Source: Spirochaetaceae bacterium (GTDB taxonomy: Bacteria > Spirochaetota > Spirochaetia > DSM-2461). Taken from it: DNA of 16,567 nt. The notes below the pieces were generated by a model, which did not search any database, was not told where the DNA came from, and was given only the letters and a program-made list of their open reading frames with translations. The translations under genes and the position numbers were made by a program. The DNA lies in assembly GCA_003246505.1 (NCBI GenBank), contig QKAI01000332.1, positions 1 through 16,567 of the forward strand, read 5' to 3'. Shown one piece after another: positions 5,365 to 13,050 of this stretch (position 1 is its first letter; each line of letters opens with the position of its first letter).

Positions 5365-7811
5365 AGCCCTCTATTGCCAGCCTCTACGAATCAGTCGACC
5401 TCATTCAGCCCATTAAACCGCTGATCATCGGAGAAAGGTGCAACGCCAACGGTTCCAAACGATTCAGGGACGCCCTGCTGGACGACGATTACGACACCTG
5501 CCTCACCATTGCCCGTGAACAGGAAGCCGCGGGCGCCCATGTGCTGGACCTCTGTACGGCCTATGCGGGCCGGGACGAGATGAAGGATTTCGAGATTCTG
5601 ATTCCCTCCTTCGCCTCCTCTCTGAAGACACCTCTGATGATCGATTCCACCACTCCGGCGGTGATCGAAAAAGCACTGAAGCTCTACCCGGGCCGGTGCA
5701 TCGTCAACTCGGTGAACCTGGAAGACGGCGGAGTGAATATCTACAAAGTCCTCAGGGTGGTTAAAAAATACGGCGCCGCCGTAGTAGCCCTCACCATAGA
5801 CGAGAAGGGAATGGCCATGACCGCCCCGGAGAAGATCGCCGTCGCTAAAAGAATCCACGCCATCGCCGTGGACGAGATGGGACTGCGTCCCCAGGATATC
5901 CTCTTCGATCCCCTCACCTTCACCATCGGTGCAGGTGACGAAACTCTCAGGGATGCGGCCGTTCAGACCATGGACGCCATCAAGGGGATCAAGAGTGAAC
6001 TTCCCGGCTGCCTCACCATGCTGGGACTGAGCAATATCTCCTTCGGGCTTTCCGCCGCCTCCCGGAAGATTCTGAATGCCGTGTTCCTCCACGAGGCGCT
6101 GGAGGCGGGCCTTGATTCCTGCATCATCGACGCCGCCAAAATCATCCCCCTGGCCTCCATCTCCGAAGAAGACAGGGAGATCTGCTACGACCTTCTTTAC
6201 GACAGGGTCAAAGATCCCGAGAAGTCTCCCCTTCTGACCTTCATCGACCACTTCAGCACCGCTGTGGACGGCGGCGACAACAGGGAAGACGCCAAATGGA
6301 AACCCATTGAAACCCAGCTCTACGACAAGATCGTCACCGGCAACAAGGACGATCTGAGCGACGTGCTTGACATGCTCCTCCAGAGGCGTTCCCCCATCGG
6401 CATCATCAACGACATCCTCGTCCCGGGGATGCGTCATGTGGGCGAGCTCTTCGGCAAGGGAGAGATCCTTCTACCCTTCGTCCTCCAGTCAGCCGAAACC
6501 ATGAAGGCCTCGGTCCGCTATCTGGAGCCGCTGATGGAGAAGTCGGAAGAGGAGAGCCGCCTCAAGATCCTCCTGGCCACCGTCCAGGGAGACGTTCACG
6601 ACATCGGCAAGAATCTGGTGGACATCATCCTGAGCAACAACGGCTACAAGGTCTACAACATCGGGATCAAGGTTCCGGCGGAGACGGTGATTCAGAAAGC
6701 CAGGGAGTACGATGTGGATATCGTCGGACTCAGCGGTCTGTTGGTAAAGTCGGCCATGGTCATGGCCGAGAGCATGCCTCAGTACGAGGAGGCGGGCCTG
6801 AAGGTGCCGATCTTCCTCGGCGGAGCCGCCCTGACCAGGAAATTCGTTGCAGAAAGCTGTGTTCCCGGGTACAAACAGCCCGTCGTCTATAACCAGGATG
6901 CCTTCGACGCCCTCAAAAAAGTCCGCGATTTCGAGGCGGGAATTCTGGAAGCCACCACCTGGACCGCTCCCAGCGATGTCAAAGAGGTCAAACCCGGCCT
7001 CAAGGATGCGGCCGTTCTCAGGGACAACCCCGTTCCCGAGGCCCCCTTTCTGGGCGACAGGATCGTCACAGATATCGATCTGGAAGAGGTGCTGAATCTG
7101 ATCAACAAGCAGGCCCTTTTCAGGGGGCGCTGGGGCTACAGACGGGGCAAGCTGACTGCCGGAGAGTATCAGGATCTGATTAAAACCAAGGTCGAACCCC
7201 TGTATGAAGAGTTCCGGCGTCAGTTTCTCAACGAAGGTCTCATCGACGCCAAGGCGGCCTACGGCTACTTCGCCTGCGAGAGCCGGGAGAACGATCTTGT
7301 CATGACCCACGGCGGGAAGGAGTTCGTCTACTCCTTTCCCCGCCAGAAGGAAGCCCCTTTCCTCTGTCTTTCCGACTACTACAAGAACGCCGCTGAAGGC
7401 GGCGATGTGGCCGGACTCTTTGTGGTGACCATCGGAGAAGAGGTGTCCAGACGGACCGCCCAGCTCTATGAGGCCGACGCCTTCCACGACTATCTGATGC
7501 TGCATGCCTTTTCCGTGGAGGTGACCGACGCTCTGGCCGAATACTGGCACAAACGGATGCGGAAGGAACTGGGCATCGCCGGCAGCGAACCGGAGCATAT
7601 CCACGGCTATGTGACCCAGCAGTATCAGGGCTCGCGCTACGGATTCGGCTACCCCAGCTGCCCCGACATCACCGCCCACGGTCTGGTCTTCGACATGCTG
7701 AAGCCCGAACGGATCGGCATCACCCTGACGGAGAACTACGAGATGGTTCCCGAACAGAGCACCTCCGCCCTGGTGGCCCATCATCCCCAGGCCAAATACT
7801 TTGCGGTATAA
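5361..7811 (+). CDS. metH: Methionine synthase, folate-, cobalamin- and reactivation-domain subunit
   Basis: An 816-residue cytosolic protein covering all of MetH except the homocysteine module. Order: pterin-binding TIM barrel (about 15-290; opens with LIIGERCNANGSKRF, includes LSNISFGL), helical cap (about 315-395), Rossmann cobalamin domain with DVHDIG (411-416; His413 is the lower cobalt ligand) and LSGLLVKS, then an AdoMet-dependent reactivation domain (about 560-816) with RYGFGYPSCPD (759-769), matching the RxxxGYP AdoMet-binding motif, and a HHPQAKYF end. It would take the methyl group from methyl-THF onto cob(I)alamin, deliver it to homocysteine on the partner protein, and be rescued from cob(II)alamin by AdoMet plus an electron. 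I chose TTG 5361: it overlaps the upstream TGA, sits 4 nt after GGAGGTGA, and starts just before the conserved region. The open frame extends back to 5118 only as a shadow of the previous gene. Confidence 0.93.
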   Translation: MKPSIASLYESVDLIQPIKPLIIGERCNANGSKRFRDALLDDDYDTCLTIAREQEAAGAHVLDLCTAYAGRDEMKDFEILIPSFASSLKTPLMIDSTTPAVIEKALKLYPGRCIVNSVNLEDGGVNIYKVLRVVKKYGAAVVALTIDEKGMAMTAPEKIAVAKRIHAIAVDEMGLRPQDILFDPLTFTIGAGDETLRDAAVQTMDAIKGIKSELPGCLTMLGLSNISFGLSAASRKILNAVFLHEALEAGLDSCIIDAAKIIPLASISEEDREICYDLLYDRVKDPEKSPLLTFIDHFSTAVDGGDNREDAKWKPIETQLYDKIVTGNKDDLSDVLDMLLQRRSPIGIINDILVPGMRHVGELFGKGEILLPFVLQSAETMKASVRYLEPLMEKSEEESRLKILLATVQGDVHDIGKNLVDIILSNNGYKVYNIGIKVPAETVIQKAREYDVDIVGLSGLLVKSAMVMAESMPQYEEAGLKVPIFLGGAALTRKFVAESCVPGYKQPVVYNQDAFDALKKVRDFEAGILEATTWTAPSDVKEVKPGLKDAAVLRDNPVPEAPFLGDRIVTDIDLEEVLNLINKQALFRGRWGYRRGKLTAGEYQDLIKTKVEPLYEEFRRQFLNEGLIDAKAAYGYFACESRENDLVMTHGGKEFVYSFPRQKEAPFLCLSDYYKNAAEGGDVAGLFVVTIGEEVSRRTAQLYEADAFHDYLMLHAFSVEVTDALAEYWHKRMRKELGIAGSEPEHIHGYVTQQYQGSRYGFGYPSCPDITAHGLVFDMLKPERIGITLTENYEMVPEQSTSALVAHHPQAKYFAV

Positions 7812-7833
7812 CCCGCATCTACAGGAGACCGGA

Positions 7834-7992
7834 ATGAAGTATATTTGCATAAACTGCGGCTACATCTACGATCCCGAAGTCGGCGATCCCATGGGAGAGA
7901 TTCCTCCCGGCACCGCCTTTGACGACCTCCCTGAAACCTGGGTCTGTCCCCTGTGTTATTCGGGCAAGGATCTCTTTGATCCGGTCGACTGA
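7834..7992 (+). CDS. Rubredoxin
   Basis: A 52-residue one-iron electron carrier. Four cysteines in two knuckles bind the iron: CINCGYIYDP (Cys5, Cys8) and WVCPLCY (Cys38, Cys41), with the family hallmarks DPEVGD, PGTAFDDLP and a KDLFDP tail. The residue after the last cysteine is Tyr where Gly is usual (CPLCG), which may alter the cluster surface. ATG 7834 follows CAGGAGA by 5 nt. It lies 22 bp after metH and 84 bp before the homocysteine methyltransferase/MTHFR gene, inside the operon. Rubredoxins commonly pass single electrons to oxidases and reductases. Here the likely clients are reductive reactivation of cob(II)alamin in MetH (a flavodoxin role in E. coli) or the flavin of MTHFR; both are inferences from position. 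Confidence 0.95.
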   Translation: MKYICINCGYIYDPEVGDPMGEIPPGTAFDDLPETWVCPLCYSGKDLFDPVD

Positions 7993-8017
7993 GATCTGCT
8001 GCCTCGGCTGTAAAACG

Positions 8018-8043
8018 CCGGAGACGGTATCGGTACCGGCCGG
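8018..8043 (+). promoter_or_regulatory. Intergenic hairpin between rubredoxin and the MTHFR fusion gene
   Basis: CGGTA (8025-8029) pairs with TACCG (8034-8038) around a TCGG loop; an outer CCGG/CCGG pairing (8018-8021 with 8040-8043) can extend it across a small internal loop. It is the only structured element in the 84-bp spacer and has no T tract. It may stabilise or process the mRNA between the small rubredoxin and the next cistron. Confidence 0.3.
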
Positions 8044-8076
8044 ACCGAAACCTCTGCCTTAAATAGGAGAAACAAT

Positions 8077-9915
8077 TTGATCCCCTTTCTTGAACGAATC
8101 GCCAGACAACCCCTCGTCTTCGACGGTGCCATGGGAACCATGCTCTACAGCAAAGGGGTATTTCTCAACCGCTGTTACGACGAGCTCAACCTGACCAATC
8201 CTTCACTTGTGGAAGAGATCCATAAAGAGTACAGCGAAGCGGGCGCCGATGTGCTTGAGACCAACACCTTCGGTGCCAACAGAATCAGACTGTCCGAACA
8301 CGGTCTGGGAGACAAGGTCAGGGAGATCAATCTGGCCGCCGCCGGTCTGGCCAGAAAATACGCCCGTGAGGAACGCTATATCGCCGGTTCCATGGGCCCC
8401 TGCCTCAAGTCGGGACAGATTCTGAGGGATTCCCGCATTGAAGAACTGAGCGAAGTCTTTGCCGAACAGGCCCGGGCCCTGAAAGAAGGCGGCGTGGATC
8501 TGATCATCCTGGAAACCTTCAGTCACAGCCGGGAGCTGATCATCGCCGCCCGGGCGGCCGCCCTGACGGGACTCCCCGTCTGCGGAAGTTTCACCCTTAC
8601 CGAAGAGGGCTACACCCCGGGCGGAGAGAACCTTGAAACCCTGATGCAGAGCCTCAATGAGTGCGATGCCCTGGATGTTCTGGGTCTGAACTGCGGCACC
8701 GGCCCCTCCCACACCTACAACTGGGTGGAGAAGGCCCTCACCATGACGGAAAAACCCCTCATCGCCATGCCCAATGCAGGCTTTCCCAAAGAACAGGACG
8801 GGCGTATGGTCTATCTGACCAATCCCGAGTATTTTGCCAGCTACGCCAGCAAGTTCATCAAACTGGGGGTCAGGGGCATCGGCGGCTGCTGCGGGACCAC
8901 CCCCGACCACATCCTCAAGGCGGCCAGAACCGTCAAGGCCACCTCCCAGGTGAAGCAGCATGTGGTCATTGCCCCGGTAGACACGGAGGCATCGGAAGTG
9001 ACTCCCGTTCCCCAGGAACAGAAGTCGAGGCTGGCCTGCCTCCTGAAGCAGGGCAAGATGGTGACCTCGGTGGAGATCACACCGCCCCGGAGCACCGATC
9101 TGAGCGGTTTCATTCAGAAGGCCAGGATCTGCGCCTTCCACGGTGTGGATGCCATCAACATCCCCGACGGACCCCGGGCCAGCGCCCGGGTCTCCCCCAT
9201 GATCGCCGCTTCGGTGATCCAGAAAGAGGCGGGCATCGAAGCGGTGCTCCACTACACCTGCCGGGACAGGAACCTTCTGGGCATGCAGTCGGATATCCTG
9301 GGATCCGTTGCCGCGGGGCTCAACAACTTTCTGGTGGTCACCGGAGACCCGCCCAAGTCGGGAGACTACCCCGAGGTTACGGGGGTCTTTGATGTGGACT
9401 CCATCGGTCTGACCCGGGTGGTCCACAACCTCAACTACGGCAGAGACTTCGGAGGCAACCCCATCTCTCCGCCCACGGGGATCTTTACAGGTGTGGGAGC
9501 CAATCCCTGCGCCGTCTCACCGGAACTGGAACTTGACCGTTACCGCCGCAAAATCGAGGCGGGAGCCGAGTTTGCCATCACCCAGCCCGTCTTCGATCCC
9601 GAGGCGCTCCTCCGCTTCCTGGACAAGGCGTTCGCCTTCGGCAGCATCCCCGTCATCGCCGGGGTCTGGCCTCTTGTCAGTTTCAAGAATGCGGAGTTTA
9701 TGAGGAACGAGGTTCCCGGCGTGGAAGTGCCCGATTCGGTGATGGAACGGATGAGCCGCTGCCAGACCAGGGAAGAGGGCATTGCCGAAGGCATCCGGAT
9801 CGCCTCTGAGATCTGCCGGACTATTGAATCTTATGTACAGGGCTATCAGGTAAGCGCCCCCTTCGGAAAGGTGGAGCTGGCGCTGAAGGTTCTGGGAATG
9901 GATACAGGAAAATGA
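8077..9915 (+). CDS. Bifunctional homocysteine S-methyltransferase / 5,10-methylenetetrahydrofolate reductase
   Basis: A 612-residue fusion of the type known from Bacillus (YitJ). Residues 1-290 form a zinc homocysteine methyltransferase domain: FDGAMGTMLY (15-24), ETNTFGANRI (61-70), GLNC (Cys206), GGCCGTT (Cys271, Cys272). Residues 326-612 form an FAD-dependent methylene-THF reductase domain: SVEITPPRS with the catalytic Glu near 333, INIPDGPRASARVSP (360-374), VTGDPP (Asp424) and FAITQPVFD (499-507). The second half makes methyl-THF, the methyl donor for the MetH pair encoded upstream. The role of the first half is less clear when a second homocysteine module is in the same operon. TTG 8077 follows AGGAGA by 6 nt and is the only start that keeps the N-terminal strand. 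Its stop overlaps the prs ATG (ATGA). Confidence 0.94.
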   Translation: MIPFLERIARQPLVFDGAMGTMLYSKGVFLNRCYDELNLTNPSLVEEIHKEYSEAGADVLETNTFGANRIRLSEHGLGDKVREINLAAAGLARKYAREERYIAGSMGPCLKSGQILRDSRIEELSEVFAEQARALKEGGVDLIILETFSHSRELIIAARAAALTGLPVCGSFTLTEEGYTPGGENLETLMQSLNECDALDVLGLNCGTGPSHTYNWVEKALTMTEKPLIAMPNAGFPKEQDGRMVYLTNPEYFASYASKFIKLGVRGIGGCCGTTPDHILKAARTVKATSQVKQHVVIAPVDTEASEVTPVPQEQKSRLACLLKQGKMVTSVEITPPRSTDLSGFIQKARICAFHGVDAINIPDGPRASARVSPMIAASVIQKEAGIEAVLHYTCRDRNLLGMQSDILGSVAAGLNNFLVVTGDPPKSGDYPEVTGVFDVDSIGLTRVVHNLNYGRDFGGNPISPPTGIFTGVGANPCAVSPELELDRYRRKIEAGAEFAITQPVFDPEALLRFLDKAFAFGSIPVIAGVWPLVSFKNAEFMRNEVPGVEVPDSVMERMSRCQTREEGIAEGIRIASEICRTIESYVQGYQVSAPFGKVELALKVLGMDTGK

Positions 9916-10856
9916 AAAAAGAGCTTAAAATATTCTGCGCCGGTTCCAATCCGGCCCTGACATCGGCCATTGCGGATGTGCTGCAGCTGGAACAGAGCCC
10001 TCTGAAGATGTCACGGTTCTCCAATGACAATATTTCGGTCCAGATCCTTGAAAACGTCAGGGAACGGGATGTGTTTCTGGTCCAGTCCCTCACCACCCCG
10101 GTGAGCGAACATCTGATGAAGATGCTGATCACCATGGACGCCCTGAGGAGCGCCTCGGCCAGGAGGATCACCGCCGTGATCCCCTACTACTCCTACGCCC
10201 GGTCGGACAAGAAGGATGCGCCCCGGATCTCCATCACCGCCCGGCTTATCGCAGACCTTCTGAAGACGGCCGGTGCCGACAGGGTGCTGACAATGGACCT
10301 TCACTCCCCCCAGGTTCACGGTTTTTTCAGCATGCCCGTGGACCATCTGACGGCCACGGTTCTGATCGCCGATTACTTCAGAAAAAAACCGGGGAGCGGG
10401 AATATGGTGGTCGTTGCCACCGATGCGGGAGGAGCCAAACGGGCGGGACGCTTTGCTCAGACCCTGAACATCCCCATTGCCATTGTGGACAAACGCCGCC
10501 TCAGCGATACCGAAGTCACACAGAGCGGTCTGATAGGAAATGTGAAGGGTAAGGACTGTATAATCTTCGACGATGAAATCGCTACCGGCTCCACCATTCT
10601 GGAGACCATGAAGACCCTGTCATCCGCCGGTGCCCGGAAGATCTATCTCAGCGCCGTTCACGGTGTGCTGAGCGGAGATGCCGTTCCCCGGCTGAGAGAG
10701 GCGGGAATGGAAGAGCTGGTCATCACCGACACGGTTGATATTCCCGAAGAAAAGAGACTGAAAAACATGACCGTTCTTTCTGTGGCCCCCCTTCTGGCGG
10801 AAGCCATCAGGAGGATTCACACGGGTGAGAGCATAGGTGAGATCTTCCCCCACTGA
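9912..10856 (+). CDS. prs: Ribose-phosphate pyrophosphokinase (PRPP synthetase)
   Basis: A 314-residue cytosolic enzyme that transfers pyrophosphate from ATP to ribose 5-phosphate, making PRPP for nucleotide, histidine and tryptophan synthesis. Features: IPYYSYARSDKK (90-101), the active-site DLH (His131), ATDAGGAKRAGRFA (169-182), the flexible catalytic KRR (194-196), and the PRPP-binding loop FDDEIATGST (219-228). The loop and the N-terminal FCAGSNPALTSAIA depart from the most common bacterial forms (DDMIDTAGT; SGNANRPLA), so this may belong to a more divergent branch. The ATG is embedded in the preceding TGA (ATGA) and has only a weak CAGGA, so translation likely depends on coupling to the methyltransferase/MTHFR gene. 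Its presence in a methionine/one-carbon operon is unusual. Its stop is 6 bp from the stop of the convergent molybdoenzyme. Confidence 0.93.
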   Translation: MKKELKIFCAGSNPALTSAIADVLQLEQSPLKMSRFSNDNISVQILENVRERDVFLVQSLTTPVSEHLMKMLITMDALRSASARRITAVIPYYSYARSDKKDAPRISITARLIADLLKTAGADRVLTMDLHSPQVHGFFSMPVDHLTATVLIADYFRKKPGSGNMVVVATDAGGAKRAGRFAQTLNIPIAIVDKRRLSDTEVTQSGLIGNVKGKDCIIFDDEIATGSTILETMKTLSSAGARKIYLSAVHGVLSGDAVPRLREAGMEELVITDTVDIPEEKRLKNMTVLSVAPLLAEAIRRIHTGESIGEIFPH

Positions 10857-10862
10857 TCCTTC

Positions 10863-12965
10863 TCAGACAGGACTCTGAACCTGAACAAAGATTGTATGGG
10901 TCCGGGAACAGCGGCTGGGCAGGGTCGGTTCGGTGGATGTGAGGATGTTCGCCGAACCCGCCAGGTCGATCTCCTTTCCCGGCTCACCGGTGAGAACCGG
11001 CCAGAGCCCCTCGTTCAGAGACACCGTTCCCGTCCTGATCCTGTCAGTCACCCTGACGGCAATCTCAAGCTCCCCTTCCGCACTGGTCACTCTGACCCGT
11101 CCGTCCTCTGAAATGCCTCTTTCCGCCGCATCGGCCGTATTCATCCACAGAACATGATCCTCCTCCATCCTGAATCCGGCCAGGTTGGCATACTGGGAAT
11201 GAATGCCCTGGAGGGGATGGGGAGTGATCAGACAGAGGGGATAGACCGGTCCCGGAGACACCGCGTTCCGGCAGTGGGGATAGGCGGGAAACCCGAGCTT
11301 TCCGTAGGCGGCGGGAGAGATTTCAATTTTTCCCGACGGCGTGGCCAGAGGATGGCTAAGGGGATCATTGATGAAGGAGGAAAAGGCATTCCGCTCCTGT
11401 TCCTCTCCGATGAACAGTCCTGTCTTTTTGAAGGATCCGATGTCGACGACATCCGACTCCTCCAGGAAATGATCGATCCACTGTTCCTCCGACCGGCCCT
11501 CCGTGAAGGCGTCGGCAAATCCCAGGCGTCCGGCCAGGGCCGTGAATATTCCGTAATCCGTCAGCACACCCGCGGGAGGTTCCGCCGCCTTCGCCGAATA
11601 GAGGAGAAAGTTCCCTGCGGGGAAGACGATATCCTCCCGTTCCAGAAAGGAGGCCGCCGGAAATACGATATCGCAGAGGGCCATGGTGGGGGTGAGGAAA
11701 AAGTCGTGTCCGATGATCAGATCCAGCATTCCGAAGGCACGGATGTTTTTCTTCAGATCGCTTCCCTGGGCCAGAAGGTTGCTTCCCGTGATATAAGCGC
11801 CCTTGATCCCCCCTTTAAGAATTTCATCCGGCCACTCATAAACGGGCACGGAAGGATCATCATGGGGCGGAACAGTCAGAGAGGGACAGGCGGGCCCCGG
11901 AACCTTGCCCCAGATCATCCCCCCCGAACTCCCTCCGGGGATACCGATATTCCCCGTAGCCAGCTGCAGGGCGCAGGTCATCCGGGCAGCCTCCTCCCCT
12001 CCCAGAGATCTCTGCAGGGAGAGGCCGGGCAAAAGGGCGGCTGGTGAGGTCCGGGCGTAGAGACCTGCCAGTTTTTCGATGTCCTCAGCAGGAACACCGC
12101 AGATTTCGGAAGCCCAGGCCGGGCTTTTGGGAGTCCCGTCGTACTCTCCCAGAACATAGGCTTTCAGCTCTTCGAATCCCCTGCTGTAGCGGTCGATGAA
12201 GTCATGCTTCTGAAGACCGCAGCGGATGATATGATATAGAATCGCCGCCATGAGGGCCGTATCGCTTCCCGGTCTGACAGGTATCCACCAGGTTCCCAGG
12301 ACATCGGCGGTTCTGGTCCGGCGGGGATCGATGACGACAACGGGCACGCCCCTCTTTTTCGCTTCCAGAATCCGGGGAGACATCTCGCATCCGAAACGGG
12401 TATCGAAGGCGTTGTAGCCCCAGAGGATGATCAGTTTTGAATGCGCCAGATTCCCCGCATCCATGCCTGTCATCTTCGTTCCGAACACATAGGGAAGCGC
12501 AAAGGAGGCGGCTCCGCTGCTGTAGTTGCTGTACGTTCTGAAGGCGCCGCCCCAGAGGGTCAGGAACCGGGAAGTCAGTGCCGAGTTGTTGTGAAGCGCT
12601 CCCCGGCAGGCACCGCCGCTGGACAGATCCAGAAGAGAGCGGCAGCCGTGGTCGTTTTTGAAATCAGCCAGTTTCCGGGCCGCCAGATCGAGGGCTTCGT
12701 CCCACCCTGCTTCCCGGAAATCCTTCCGGCTTTCTTCGGCCGATACAAACCGCCGGGGTCTGCCTTCCAGGCGGACCAGAGGCTTTACAAGCCGATCGGT
12801 ATGGTGATCCAGTTCCATGGCCCGGAATCCCTTCAGGCATCCCTTCATGTAAGGTGTTCCCAGGGGGTTGTTGGTTATGCGGACGACACGGCCGCCTTCG
12901 GTATGGGCAATCAGGGGGCATCCGCCCCCGCAGTCTTTATTGCAGCTGACAGGCAGGTTTTTCAT
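10863..12965 (-). CDS. Molybdopterin-dependent oxidoreductase, DmsA-like, without export signal
   Basis: A 700-residue catalytic subunit of the DMSO reductase superfamily. A [4Fe-4S] site CNKDCGGGC plus a fourth cysteine (Cys8, 12, 16, 43) has the Cx3Cx3C spacing seen in DmsA. TYSNYSSGAASF (144-155) is the segment expected to supply the metal ligand; Ser149/Ser150 are candidates, and no Cys or selenocysteine is visible there. WGYNAFDTR (182-190) and VVVIDPRRTRTAD (209-221) bind the bis-MGD cofactor, and a C-terminal molydopterin dinucleotide-binding beta barrel begins near residue 580. The protein starts directly at the cluster motif with no twin-arginine signal, so it is probably cytoplasmic. 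No electron-transfer or membrane subunit and no maturation chaperone is adjacent. Substrate unknown. There is no Shine-Dalgarno before ATG 12965, but a TACAAT ends 8 bp upstream, suggesting a leaderless transcript. A run of shadow frames on the other strand has no gene support. Confidence 0.9.
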   Translation of the reverse strand: MKNLPVSCNKDCGGGCPLIAHTEGGRVVRITNNPLGTPYMKGCLKGFRAMELDHHTDRLVKPLVRLEGRPRRFVSAEESRKDFREAGWDEALDLAARKLADFKNDHGCRSLLDLSSGGACRGALHNNSALTSRFLTLWGGAFRTYSNYSSGAASFALPYVFGTKMTGMDAGNLAHSKLIILWGYNAFDTRFGCEMSPRILEAKKRGVPVVVIDPRRTRTADVLGTWWIPVRPGSDTALMAAILYHIIRCGLQKHDFIDRYSRGFEELKAYVLGEYDGTPKSPAWASEICGVPAEDIEKLAGLYARTSPAALLPGLSLQRSLGGEEAARMTCALQLATGNIGIPGGSSGGMIWGKVPGPACPSLTVPPHDDPSVPVYEWPDEILKGGIKGAYITGSNLLAQGSDLKKNIRAFGMLDLIIGHDFFLTPTMALCDIVFPAASFLEREDIVFPAGNFLLYSAKAAEPPAGVLTDYGIFTALAGRLGFADAFTEGRSEEQWIDHFLEESDVVDIGSFKKTGLFIGEEQERNAFSSFINDPLSHPLATPSGKIEISPAAYGKLGFPAYPHCRNAVSPGPVYPLCLITPHPLQGIHSQYANLAGFRMEEDHVLWMNTADAAERGISEDGRVRVTSAEGELEIAVRVTDRIRTGTVSLNEGLWPVLTGEPGKEIDLAGSANILTSTEPTLPSRCSRTHTIFVQVQSPV

Positions 12966-12973
12966 GGTTTATC

Positions 12974-12979
12974 ATTGTA
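12974..12979 (-). promoter_or_regulatory. Candidate -10 box for a leaderless molybdoenzyme transcript
   Basis: TACAAT on the minus strand ends 8 bp before the ATG at 12965, which would place transcription start within about 2 nt of the start codon. No convincing -35 is seen at 16-18 bp spacing (GTATCA at 17). This fits the absence of any ribosome-binding site, but rests on one hexamer. Confidence 0.3.
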
Positions 12980-13009
12980 ACCTGAAGACATGGATTTGAT
13001 ACAGAGAAT

Positions 13010-13050
13010 CCCGCCGAAGGATTTGTCCGGCGGGATTATTATTATTTTTT
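13010..13050. terminator. Hairpin terminator after the zinc-ribbon gene, T tract on the + side
   Basis: CCCGCCG (13010-13016) pairs with CGGCGGG (13028-13034). On the + strand it is followed by ATTATTATTATTTTTT, a good intrinsic terminator layout. On the minus strand, where the adjacent zinc-ribbon gene ends 7 bp before it, the stem is followed only by ATTCTCTGTAT, a weaker tail. It probably ends the minus-strand sucrose-phosphate-synthase unit, and it is better oriented to stop + strand transcripts running antisense through the molybdoenzyme gene. Confidence 0.65.

Noticed and set aside
6489..7850. Long minus-strand open frame opposite metH (453 codons), and similar ones at 5391-6437, 8203-9426 and 4462-5301
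   Set aside because: They lie wholly antisense to genes with clear conserved motifs, have no recognisable domains, and reflect codon bias of the real strand.
10863..10878. TCAGA/TCTGA hairpin near the convergent stops as a terminator
   Set aside because: Only 5 bp with no T tract on either strand.
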